Source: Acidobacteriota bacterium (GTDB taxonomy: Bacteria > Acidobacteriota > Blastocatellia > Pyrinomonadales > Pyrinomonadaceae). Taken from it: 64,000 bases of DNA. The notes beneath the pieces are model-generated. The model ran no database searches. It saw only the letters and a list, made by a program, of their open reading frames with translations, and was not told where the DNA came from. This document shows, piece after piece, positions 11,257 to 20,438 of this stretch; the first letter of the stretch is position 1; each line of letters starts with the position of its first letter. The stretch covers positions 1 to 64,000 of the forward strand of contig JAFAZX010000004.1 in assembly GCA_019239425.1 (NCBI GenBank). Direction: 5' to 3'. A program made the position numbers and the translations under genes.

Positions 11257-11296
11257 TTTATTCTGCGAGTCGGTATGACTACTCCCTAAAAATTTT

Positions 11297-11419
11297 CGGG
11301 GCGGCGGCGCCGGAAGGGTTGGGGCCGCCGCCCCGTGTTGAAGCTCAACGGTTTTTGGCGGGTGAGTTGAGCTTCAAGGTCGGGGCCGGAGGGGGGAAGG
11401 GGAGGCGCCTCCGGCCCCG
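11297..11419 (-). terminator. Three consecutive perfect 12-bp hairpins
   Basis: Three 12-bp perfect stems occur in series: CGGGGCCGGAGG with its mirror at 11381-11419, TTGAAGCTCAAC at 11338-11377, and CGGGGCGGCGGC at 11297-11335. They lie just downstream of the minus-strand gene ending at 11427. The last stem is followed on the minus strand by AAAATTTTT. They probably end that operon and may also work for the convergent side. Confidence 0.6.
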
Positions 11420-11426
11420 AGAGTGT

Positions 11427-11867
11427 TCAGCGCGCGTCGATGGTGACGACCTCGGCCTCGACGGCGACGCCGCGTGCGGCGCTCAACTCTTTGCGGAGGC
11501 TGCGCTCGCGCTTCGACTCGGAGAGCGTGCGCCCGGTGCCGTCCGCGCCCCAGACCGCGGCGAGGTAGAACTGGTCGCCGTACCTGTGGAAGACGAGCCG
11601 CGCGCGCCCCTCACCCTGGTTGTTCTCCCTGCCGGAGTTGGTCGTCGTCGAGGCGCCGTCGTCCGCGCCGCCGATGCGGATCAACTGCTCGTCGTCCGTC
11701 ATCGAGCTGACGGTGTAGGCGCAGGCCCGGACGAGGCGTCCGCCCACGTGGAAGTCGAACGGCACCTGCGCCCTCAGGCCGTTCACAGACTTGGCGGCCG
11801 CCGGCAGCGCCGCCAGCGAGAGCAGGAAGCTCAGCGCCAACGCGCCCACGCACACTTGCCTTCTCAT
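11427..11867 (-). CDS. Small secreted protein, paralogue of 28729-29169
   Basis: The product has 146 residues with a signal peptide (ALALSFLLSLAALPAAA). The mature part contains QVPFDFHVGGRLVRACAYTV, RLVFHRYGDQFYLAAVWG and a Lys/Arg-rich ending with SKRERSLRKEL. The protein at 28729 has the same order of motifs (VPFDFVVGERRMPAGLYTV, LVFRQHGDSYFLAEV, SNAERRLEREL). It is therefore a repeated family of exported proteins, apparently all-beta, with unknown role. GGAGGAGAAG precedes the start. It is probably transcribed with the 60-aa gene upstream. Confidence 0.75.
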   Translation of the reverse strand: MRRQVCVGALALSFLLSLAALPAAAKSVNGLRAQVPFDFHVGGRLVRACAYTVSSMTDDEQLIRIGGADDGASTTTNSGRENNQGEGRARLVFHRYGDQFYLAAVWGADGTGRTLSESKRERSLRKELSAARGVAVEAEVVTIDAR

Positions 11868-11939
11868 GGTCTTCTCCTCCTGTGTCCCTTACCCTTTGGG
11901 GCGAACTCTGTGTCTCTCTCTCCGCCTCGCGTCGAAAGC

Positions 11940-12122
11940 TCATTCGCCGCAGGCCAGGCAGATCTTCTCGGTGCCGCCGTCGAGAGCTTCGCGCTTGTCG
12001 TCCAGTTCCAGCGTCTCCGCCTCGGCGGTGGGCGGGCCGATGTATCTCGCCCCGTCGGTCTCCACCGTCGTGACCGAAGCCGAATTCAGCATGAGGAGCG
12101 TCGTGAAGATGACCGTCAACAT
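11940..12122 (-). CDS. Small hypothetical protein (60 aa)
   Basis: The 60-residue product starts with a hydrophobic stretch (MLTVIFTTLLMLNSASVTT) that may be a signal peptide, and ends with a CLAC-type cysteine pair (KICLACGE). A purine-rich AGAAAGGAAAGAAG lies directly before the ATG. The gene sits 72 bases upstream of the secreted-paralogue gene on the same strand and is probably its operon partner. No family is recognised. Confidence 0.5.
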   Translation of the reverse strand: MLTVIFTTLLMLNSASVTTVETDGARYIGPPTAEAETLELDDKREALDGGTEKICLACGE

Positions 12123-12446
12123 GGCTTCTTTCCTTTCTCGAAAGTTGTGAGGAGCGCCGAAGCCCGTCCCGCCTTGTCCATCCTGTTTCCGCCCGGCTTC
12201 GCTGCTCGAACGAGGTCTCCGAACGCGACCCGCTTGACGCCCGTCTCTTATGACAAGCCGCGTGCCGCGGTCGGCCCCGCGCGAAGGCGTGCGAAAACAT
12301 TAGGTTTTATGCGGAAGTGGGGGCGCGGGGCGGCGCCCGCGGGCTATCCGAAAAGATAGCCGCCTATCCGTCGGGTTAGTCTGCGGGGCGCGCGCGAAAG
12401 GGTAGTGACTTTTGCACGGCGAAATGTTATTTGTGCCTTCCGCAAC
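12123..12446. other. Divergent intergenic region (324 bp)
   Basis: The region separates the minus-strand small-protein pair from the plus-strand FHA/AAA+ regulator. It contains a GC-rich stretch and the hairpin GGCTATC-CGAAAA-GATAGCC at 12342-12361, followed by a second CTATCCG. These may be regulator-binding sites. No gene or clear promoter consensus is seen. Confidence 0.35.
12342..12361. promoter_or_regulatory. Palindrome upstream of the FHA-AAA+ regulator
   Basis: GGCTATC and GATAGCC are perfect 7-bp inverted repeats around a 6-nt centre, and CTATCCG recurs 13 bases later. It is a candidate operator in the divergent promoter region. Confidence 0.35.
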
Positions 12447-14377
<1,931 letters not shown>

Positions 14378-14381
<4 letters not shown>

Positions 14382-14506
14382 GCAGTAAGAAGGTTCTGGG
14401 TGTTAGGTGCTGGGTGCTGGGTAGGACAAGCTGCTTTCCCCAGCACCCAGCACCCAGCACCCAAAACCCTCTTCACTGCCTACTGCCATCTGCCTACTGC
14501 CTACTT
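14378..14506. repeat. Nested inverted-repeat element: CAGTAGG arms enclosing GGGTGCT arms
   Basis: The outer left arm GTAGGCAGTAAGAAGG is short; the outer right arm (TGCCTACTGCCATCTGCC) is full. Between them a GGGTGTT/AGGTGCT/GGGTGCT arm (14394-14424) is mirrored at 14438-14468. The first TAG is the stop codon of the upstream regulator. Confidence 0.9.
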
Positions 14507-14617
14507 CTTTCCCTCTATCAATTCCCCTCGCTCTCTGGTAGTATTCCGTTGCCTTTCCAAGCGTCCAAGCGTTCATTTCACGACGGCTTCAGCCTTTAGT
14601 TTCGGGAGTCTTTTTCA

Positions 14618-15661
14618 ATGCCGCAGGAGCTTAACAGCGTCAACCTGTCCCTCGATTTCCTGAGCGTGTGCGAGGCGGCGGCCATCGCCTCGGCGCGGAC
14701 GATGGGGCAGGGCGACCGCAAGTTCTCAGACCACGTCGCGGTCGAGGCGATGCGCGAGAAGATGGACGGCGTCCCGATGCGCGGCCGCATCGTCATCGGC
14801 GAGGGCGAGCGCGACGAGGCCCCCATGCTCTTCATCGGCGAGGAGGTCGGCGAGGGTTTTCATAAGGACGTCGACCCGGAAGACTTCCCCGAAGTGGACA
14901 TCGCCGTTGACCCCCTGGAAGGCACGAACCTCTGCGCGCTCGGCGCGAACAACGCCATCGCGGTGCTCGCGGCCTCGGAGCGCGGCGGGCTTTTGAACGC
15001 GCCCGACATCTACATGGACAAGATCGTCGTCGGCCCCTCGTGCCGCGGCGCCATCGACATCGACGCACCCGTCAGGGACAACCTCAAGAACATCGCGCGC
15101 AAGCTCCAGCGCGACATCGAAGACCTGACCGTCATCGTCCTCGACCGCTCGCGCCACCGCAAGCTCATCGCCGACGTGCGCTCGGCCGGCGCGCGCATCC
15201 GCCTCATCGGCGACGGAGACCTCTCGGCCGGCATCTCGGCCGCGGTCGCGGGCACGAACATCCACGCCCTGATGGGCATCGGCGGCGCGCCCGAGGGCGT
15301 GCTGACGGCCGCGGCGATGAAGTGTCTGAACGGCGAGATACAGGCGCGGCTCGTCTTCGACCCGGAGCGCCTGGACGTGGACAAGTCGAAGGTGCCGCCG
15401 GCCGAGACGGTGCTCTCGCGCCTGCGCGAGATGGGCATCAACGACCCGAACAAGGTCTACGACACGAACGACCTCGCGCCGGGCAAGAAGATCATCTTCG
15501 TCGCGAGCGGCGTCACCGACGGCTCGCTCCTGCGCGGCGTCCGCTTCTTCGGCTCGGGCCGCCGCACGCACTCGCTCGTCATGACGACCGAGTCGCGCCA
15601 CATACGCTTCGTCGACACCGTCCACGTCGAGGGCGGCCCCGACACGGTGATTAGATTCTAA
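14618..15661 (+). CDS. glpX: Fructose-1,6-bisphosphatase class II (GlpX)
   Basis: GlpX hydrolyses fructose-1,6-bisphosphate to fructose-6-phosphate in gluconeogenesis, using divalent metal. The 347-residue length is normal for the family. Metal- and substrate-binding signatures are visible: [12 protein letters not shown] (residues about 66-77) and VDPLEGTN (about 104-111), then [12 protein letters not shown] near the C terminus. It is flanked by repeat elements on both sides and has no operon partner in the usual glycerol cluster, so it is probably the housekeeping gluconeogenic FBPase. An SBPase activity is possible. Confidence 0.95.
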   Translation: MPQELNSVNLSLDFLSVCEAAAIASARTMGQGDRKFSDHVAVEAMREKMDGVPMRGRIVIGEGERDEAPMLFIGEEVGEGFHKDVDPEDFPEVDIAVDPLEGTNLCALGANNAIAVLAASERGGLLNAPDIYMDKIVVGPSCRGAIDIDAPVRDNLKNIARKLQRDIEDLTVIVLDRSRHRKLIADVRSAGARIRLIGDGDLSAGISAAVAGTNIHALMGIGGAPEGVLTAAAMKCLNGEIQARLVFDPERLDVDKSKVPPAETVLSRLREMGINDPNKVYDTNDLAPGKKIIFVASGVTDGSLLRGVRFFGSGRRTHSLVMTTESRHIRFVDTVHVEGGPDTVIRF

Positions 15662-15737
15662 TGATGAGTGACGAGTGATGAGTGATGAATAAGAAGCAAG
15701 CTGCCTTTTATTCATCACTCATCACTCGTCATTCATC
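15659..15737. repeat. Inverted-repeat element, GTGATGA heptamer family
   Basis: Left arm ATGATGA/GTGACGA/GTGATGA/GTGATGA (15659-15694), mirrored by TCATCAC units at 15707-15737. It begins on the TAA stop of glpX. Sister element at 26170-26256. Confidence 0.9.
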
Positions 15738-15747
15738 GATTCCCGAA

Positions 15748-16362
15748 ATGCCGCAGGCGATCTCCGAGTACGTCCCGCAGTTGGTGCACGACGGGGAGTC
15801 TGCGCGGAGGTGGCGGCGCGCGCGTCGGGGGTGGGCGGCGGCCGTGGGCCTGGCGGCTTTACTGTTGGCCTTGATAGTCGGGGCGCCGCTCTTGAAGGCG
15901 GGCGGGATGGAGTCGGCGGCCGGGGCCGCGTACGGCGCCTTCGCGCTGGTCTGCCACCAGATGGACGAGCGCTCGTTCCACCTGTTCGGCTTCAAACTGG
16001 CCGTGTGCGCGCGCTGCCTCGGGCTCTACGCGGGGGCGCTCGTGGGCGCGCTCGCCTACCCGCTCGCGCGGCCGCTGGTGCGCAGGGACTTGCCGCGGCC
16101 CGGCTGGCTGCTGGCGGCCGGCGTGCCGACGACCGTCGACTTCGCGCTCGGGTTCTTCCGTGTGTGGGAGAACACGCACGCGTCTCGTTTCCTGACGGCG
16201 TCGCTCGTGGGCGTCGCCGTGGCCTTCTACTTCGTGCCGGGCGTGGTCGATCTGGCGCTCACGCCGCGCAATCAACTCTTCGGCCGCGGGCGCGAGCGGC
16301 GGCCGAAGCTTCCCAACTTTCTCCCAAACGAAGGTGTAGACGGACATGAACGACAAACTTAA
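15748..16362 (+). CDS. DUF2085 family membrane protein
   Basis: The product has 204 residues and 4-5 predicted membrane helices. The hallmark of DUF2085 is present: CHQMDERSFHLFGFKLAVCARCLGLYAG, with conserved Cys/His residues that could bind metal or haem. The function of the family is not established. The ATG at 15748 lies just after the upstream palindrome; an earlier in-frame ATG would translate the repeat. The end overlaps the next gene by 17 bases, suggesting coupled translation. Confidence 0.85.
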   Translation: MPQAISEYVPQLVHDGESARRWRRARRGWAAAVGLAALLLALIVGAPLLKAGGMESAAGAAYGAFALVCHQMDERSFHLFGFKLAVCARCLGLYAGALVGALAYPLARPLVRRDLPRPGWLLAAGVPTTVDFALGFFRVWENTHASRFLTASLVGVAVAFYFVPGVVDLALTPRNQLFGRGRERRPKLPNFLPNEGVDGHERQT

Positions 16363-16927
16363 ACCGGCGATAATCGGCGGCGTAATCGTGGGCATCCTGT
16401 CGGCCATCCCGGCGGTCAACTATTGCTGCTGCATCTGGGCGCTCGTCGGCGGGCTGCTCGCCGCGCACCTGTACATCAAGGCTTCGCCGAACCCGGTCAC
16501 GCCGGCCGGCGGCGCCCTCGTCGGCGCCCTCGCCGGCGGCATCGGCGTCGTGCTCATCATCGTCATCGGCATCCCCCTCAACCTCATCCTGGGCGCGGCG
16601 ATGATGTCGATGATGGGCGGGATCATGCAGAACGCAGACCCGAGCCAGGCCGCGCAGTTCCGCGAGGCGATGGCGGCCAGCGGCGGCGTCACCGTCTTCA
16701 ACGCCATCAAGGGCGCGGTCATTTCGAGCGTGGTCGCGGTCATCTTCTCGGCGGTCGGCGGCCTGCTCGGCGTCGCCATCTTCGAGAAGCGCAAGGGCGG
16801 CCCCGGCATGCCCCCGCCGCCCCCGCCCGCGGCCGGCGGCTACGGCCAACCCGGCGGCGGTTACGGTCAGCCCGGCGCTGGTGGCGGCTACGGCCAGCCG
16901 GGTGGCGGCTACGGCCAGAACCCGTAA
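16346..16927 (+). CDS. Membrane protein with glycine-rich GGYGQPG repeats
   Basis: The product has 193 residues with membrane segments near 8-25 (containing NYCCCIW), 28-45, 50-85 and 125-145. A low-complexity C-terminal tail made of PPPPPP and repeated GGYGQPG units follows. Such tails occur in DUF4013/DUF5684-type and YIP1-like small membrane proteins, but I cannot assign the family firmly. The start overlaps the preceding DUF2085 gene, so the two are likely co-translated. No catalytic residue pattern is visible. Confidence 0.7.
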   Translation: MNDKLKPAIIGGVIVGILSAIPAVNYCCCIWALVGGLLAAHLYIKASPNPVTPAGGALVGALAGGIGVVLIIVIGIPLNLILGAAMMSMMGGIMQNADPSQAAQFREAMAASGGVTVFNAIKGAVISSVVAVIFSAVGGLLGVAIFEKRKGGPGMPPPPPPAAGGYGQPGGGYGQPGAGGGYGQPGGGYGQNP

Positions 16928-16931
16928 GGGG

Positions 16932-17038
16932 AAAGGATGAAGGCGGAAGGATGAAGGATGAAGGCGCGGCCCCCTCGCCGCGCCTTCATCTCTCCCGCTC
17001 GATTTTCTTCATCCTTCATCCTTCCGCCTTCATCCTTT
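16932..17038. repeat. Inverted-repeat element, AGGATGA heptamer family
   Basis: The left arm AGGATGA/AGGCGGA/AGGATGA/AGGATGA (16932-16964) is mirrored at 17007-17038. The loop contains its own hairpin (GATGAAGGCGCGG paired with CCGCGCCTTCATC). It follows the TAA stop of the glycine-rich membrane protein by 5 bases. Confidence 0.9.
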
Positions 17039-17164
17039 GGCGGCCGGCGTACCTTCGGCTACAATCCGTGCATCCAAGCGGGCGGCGCGGCTGGTTCGGG
17101 CGCGCCGTTCGTCGTTTGCGCGGGCCGACGGGGCCTGCGCCGTGTCAGCACGAGATTGATAAAG

Positions 17165-18784
17165 ATGACACTCGCCGCCCTGCTCCAGGCCCCGCCCGCC
17201 ACCGACACGCTCTTCCGCAAGTACATCGGCGAGGCCGTCACGAAGACCGCCGCCAACATCAGTCCGCTCTACCGGCTCGACGCCTTCGACTGGACGGTGC
17301 TCTCGGTCTACTTCGCCGTCCTCTTCCTGCTCTCGCTCTACGGCGCCTACCGCATCAAGCAGGTCATCGACTTCTGGCGCTACCGCAAGGTCGAGCCCCG
17401 TCCGAAGGCGCGCTTCGCCGAAGCCGAGCTGCCGCGCGTCACCGTCCAGCTCCCGCTCTTCAACGAGGTCTACGTCGTCGAGCGCCTGCTCGCGGCGGTG
17501 ACGGCGATTGACTACCCGCGCGACAGGCTTGAGATACAGGTGCTCGACGACTCGACCGACGAGACGCGCGAGACCGCGGCGCGCGCCGTCGAGCGCTACC
17601 GCGCCGAGGGCTTCGACGTCACGTACGTCCACCGCGAAGACCGCACGGGCTTCAAGGCCGGCGCGCTCGAGAACGGTTTGAAGTCTGCGAAGGGCGAGCT
17701 GGCCGCCATCTTCGACGCGGACTTCGTCCCGCGCCCCGACTGCCTGCGCAAGCTCGTCCACTTCTTCACCGACCCGCTGGTCGGCTGCGCGCAGATGCGC
17801 TGGTCGCACATCAACGGCTCCTATAACCTGCTCACGCGCCTCCAGACGATTCTGCTCGACGGACACTTCGTCGTCGAGCAGACGGTCAGGAACCGCACGG
17901 GCGGCTTCTTCAACTTCAACGGGACGGCGGGCCTGTGGCGGCGCAGGGCGATTGAGCTTTCGGGCGGTTGGCAGCACGACACCTTGACGGAGGACACGGA
18001 TCTCTCGTTCCGCGCGCAGTTGATGGGCTGGCGTTTCGTGTACCTTCTGGACGAGGACGCGCCGTCGGAGGTGCCGGTCGAGATCAACGCCTTCAAGGCG
18101 CAGCAGCGCCGCTGGGCGAAGGGCGTGACGGAGGTCGCGCTCAAACTCTACCCGAGGATACTTCGTTCCAAACTCCCGGCGCGCGTGAAGCTCGAGATGT
18201 TCTTCCGCCTGACGGGGAACGTCAGCTACCCCTTGATGATTCTGACGAGCCTCCTGCAGTTTCCCCTTCTGCTCGTCAGGTATAACCAGGGCTTCCAGCA
18301 CCTGATGCTGCTTGACCTGCCGCTGCTCTTCTTCTCGACCGCGTCGGTCGTGCTCTTCTACGGCACGGCCATCTGGTACCTCGACCGCGAGCGTTCGCGC
18401 AAGCGCCTCCTGCACCTGCCGCTCGTGATGGGACTCGGCATCGGGCTGGCCTTCTCGAACGCGCGCGCGGTGCTCGAAGCGCTCTTCCGCATCAAGACCG
18501 AGTTCGTCCGCACGCCGAAGTACAAGGTCGAGTTGGGCGGGGACGCCACCTGGAAGCGGAAGAAGTACAGGCGCGGGCGCGGCTGGCTCCCGGTCTTCGA
18601 GCTTGCGTTCGCCGCGTACTTCCTGCTCGCCATCGCCTACGCCGCGCACATGGGCATGTGGGGCACCATCCCCTTCCTCTCGCTCTTCTGCTTCGGCTAC
18701 GGCTACATGGGCGTGATGAGCCTCCTGCAGACTTCGGGCCTGCGCCGCCTCTTCGACGCCCTGCGCCCGCGCGTCACAGGCTGA
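17165..18784 (+). CDS. Family 2 glycosyltransferase, cellulose-synthase-like, processive type
   Basis: The 539-residue membrane enzyme has one N-terminal helix (near 45-62), a cytoplasmic GT-A domain and four or more C-terminal helices. Catalytic signatures are in order: QLPLFNE, DDSTDE, FDADFVP (DxD metal site), TEDTDLSFR (catalytic Asp) and QQRRWAKG (the QxxRW acceptor motif). These define processive beta-glycan synthases such as cellulose, mannan and glucomannan synthases; the product here is unknown. No PilZ domain or BcsB partner is present. It is preceded by a repeat element, and its last 11 bases overlap the convergent gene at 18774. Confidence 0.9.
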   Translation: MTLAALLQAPPATDTLFRKYIGEAVTKTAANISPLYRLDAFDWTVLSVYFAVLFLLSLYGAYRIKQVIDFWRYRKVEPRPKARFAEAELPRVTVQLPLFNEVYVVERLLAAVTAIDYPRDRLEIQVLDDSTDETRETAARAVERYRAEGFDVTYVHREDRTGFKAGALENGLKSAKGELAAIFDADFVPRPDCLRKLVHFFTDPLVGCAQMRWSHINGSYNLLTRLQTILLDGHFVVEQTVRNRTGGFFNFNGTAGLWRRRAIELSGGWQHDTLTEDTDLSFRAQLMGWRFVYLLDEDAPSEVPVEINAFKAQQRRWAKGVTEVALKLYPRILRSKLPARVKLEMFFRLTGNVSYPLMILTSLLQFPLLLVRYNQGFQHLMLLDLPLLFFSTASVVLFYGTAIWYLDRERSRKRLLHLPLVMGLGIGLAFSNARAVLEALFRIKTEFVRTPKYKVELGGDATWKRKKYRRGRGWLPVFELAFAAYFLLAIAYAAHMGMWGTIPFLSLFCFGYGYMGVMSLLQTSGLRRLFDALRPRVTG

Positions 18785-19877
18785 GGAGCGCCCACACGAC
18801 GAAGAGCGGCACCCCCGAGAGGAGCGCCAGCCGTGACCACACGCCCCGGTGCGCGAGGTTGAGCGTGTAGCCCACGCCCGTCAGCTTCTCGACGACGAGC
18901 GCGGGGTCTTCGGGGTTGTAGTAGGTGAGCCCGCCGTGGCGCCAGTGCCCCTCGTCCGCCGCCCTCTGCACGTACTCGTCGCCCGTCAGTTCGTCCAGCC
19001 CGTTGTTGATGGCAATCATCCGCCAGATGTAGTAGCCCGCGCCCGCGAGCATCAGCCCGACCGACGCGAGGACGGCGGCGAACGCGTACGGCTCGAAGCG
19101 CTTGAACTCGGGTATCGTGGTGGAGAGGAGCAGCAGGGCGATGGCGAGGAAGAGCGCCGCGATGAGCGCGCGCACCAAATCGATCAGGCGCATGTTCGCC
19201 GCGAGGAAGCCCTCCTTGCCGCGCAGATACTCCTCCGTGTTCGTCGCCGGCAGGGTCATCTTCGCCTGCACGAGGTCGCGCTTGAGCACGACGAAGACGA
19301 CCTGCAGGTAGAGGCCGAGCGCGGGCAGGAAGAAGACCGACGAGAAGGTCTTGCGCGCCCAGTCGTCCGCCGCGCCCGAGGCGTTCCAGTGCGTCGGCAT
19401 CATCTCGGGCAGCCGCGGGTAGAAGTGGCCGAGCAGCGCGAACGTGGCGAGCGTAAGCAGGGCCACGCAGACCTCGACCAGGGGGTACGTGTAGTCCCCC
19501 AGCCCCCGCGCCCGCACGGACGAGGCGAAGCGCGTCCCCACCGCGGGGACGGCGAACGGGCGCATCTGCCGCGCGTAGCGCGCGTAGACGAAGAACGCCG
19601 CGGCCGTCGCCCCCAACGTCGCCAGGCCCGAGAAGAAGGGGCGGCCCAGGCTCACCGAAAGGTAGTAGCCGAGCGCGCCCGTCAGCAGGAAGACGCCGCC
19701 GAGCGTCTGCCAGTAGCGGCGCAGCACGCGGCGCCCTTCGCCGCGGTAGGTCGCCTCGTCCACGCGCACGCCGAAGAAGGCGCGCTCGCCCCGCATCGCG
19801 GGCAGCCAGGCCAGCGCCGCCAGCGCCAGCGCCTCGCCCGCGAGCAGCCCGATTGCAGCAGTTCTGTCGTCGCCCAT
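18774..19877 (-). CDS. DUF1648/DUF5808-type multi-pass membrane protein
   Basis: The product has 367 residues with about eight membrane segments. The centre contains FYPRLPEMMPTHWNASGAAD, the typical DUF1648 motif (P-x-H-W-N/D-x-x-G). The C-terminal portion (MIAINNGLDELTGDEYVQ, HWRHGGLTYYNPEDPALVVE) matches the DUF5808 type found in SdpI-like and related proteins. It starts 1 base after the stop of the GntR gene, so the pair is a translationally coupled operon. This is the usual arrangement of YtrA-type regulators with membrane partners. It may function in envelope stress or immunity to membrane-active compounds; that is inference. Confidence 0.75.
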   Translation of the reverse strand: MGDDRTAAIGLLAGEALALAALAWLPAMRGERAFFGVRVDEATYRGEGRRVLRRYWQTLGGVFLLTGALGYYLSVSLGRPFFSGLATLGATAAAFFVYARYARQMRPFAVPAVGTRFASSVRARGLGDYTYPLVEVCVALLTLATFALLGHFYPRLPEMMPTHWNASGAADDWARKTFSSVFFLPALGLYLQVVFVVLKRDLVQAKMTLPATNTEEYLRGKEGFLAANMRLIDLVRALIAALFLAIALLLLSTTIPEFKRFEPYAFAAVLASVGLMLAGAGYYIWRMIAINNGLDELTGDEYVQRAADEGHWRHGGLTYYNPEDPALVVEKLTGVGYTLNLAHRGVWSRLALLSGVPLFVVWALLSL

Positions 19878-19878
19878 C

Positions 19879-20259
19879 TCACTTCGCCCCTTTCAGCAGA
19901 GCGCGCAGCTCGCTCTGCACGAGGTTCATAATCTCCACGCGCGGGAGCCCGGCCAGCACCATTCCCGTCAGCGCGGCGCGCAGCGGCTTGCGCAGCTCCT
20001 CCTCGCTCTTGTCGCGCGCCGTGCGCGACGCCACGGTCGCGCCCGCGCCGTGCCGTATGCTGAGCAGCCCCTCCGCCTGTAGCTCGCGGTAGGCGGTCGC
20101 CACGGTGTTCAGGTTGACGCCGAGGTCGGCGGCCAGCTGGCGCACGGGCGGGAGCTGCGCGCCCTCGGCCAGCTCGCCGCGCGCGATGAGCGCCCTGATC
20201 TCCTCGGCCACCTGCGCGTAGATGGGCCGCGCGTCCGCCTCGTCGATGGTGATGAACAT
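19879..20259 (-). CDS. GntR family transcriptional regulator, YtrA-like
   Basis: The 126-residue protein has only the winged helix (PIYAQVAEEIRALIARGELA, LPPVRQLAADLGVNLNTVAT, GLLSIRHGAGATVA) and a short C-terminal helical dimerisation arm. This is the YtrA subfamily, lacking an effector domain. The ATG at 20259 is chosen because a GGGGCGGAGGCGG stretch precedes it and it starts right at the conserved domain. It precedes the membrane-protein gene in the same operon and probably represses it through the palindrome in its own promoter (20279-20321). Confidence 0.88.
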   Translation of the reverse strand: MFITIDEADARPIYAQVAEEIRALIARGELAEGAQLPPVRQLAADLGVNLNTVATAYRELQAEGLLSIRHGAGATVASRTARDKSEEELRKPLRAALTGMVLAGLPRVEIMNLVQSELRALLKGAK

Positions 20260-20278
20260 GTCGCCGCCTCCGCCCCTT

Positions 20279-20321
20279 GAATTGTACGTTGTCACTATAC
20301 ACCATACAATTTCGCCGTCAA
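20279..20321 (-). promoter_or_regulatory. Promoter and likely operator of the GntR operon
   Basis: On the minus strand TTGACG (20316-20321), a 16-bp spacer and TATAGT (20294-20299) form a good sigma-70 promoter. An inverted pair AATTGTA/TACAATT, with an 18-bp gap, brackets the -10 region (about 20281-20312). This is the right size and position for a dimeric GntR repressor. Confidence 0.6.
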
Positions 20322-20438
20322 CCATTTTTTCGAGGCGCGCCCGTCCTTGACCCGCCCGGCCGCGGCCCCGTACTATCGCGGCTTCAAGCGGGTCGGTTCG
20401 CATCCGGAATCAGATAACATCTCCGAGAGAGGAAATTC

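Noticed and set aside
11319-12359. A 346-codon plus-strand frame opposite the secreted-paralogue operon
   Set aside because: It is antisense to two better-supported minus-strand genes and spans terminator hairpins; composition is Arg/Ala-rich shadow type.
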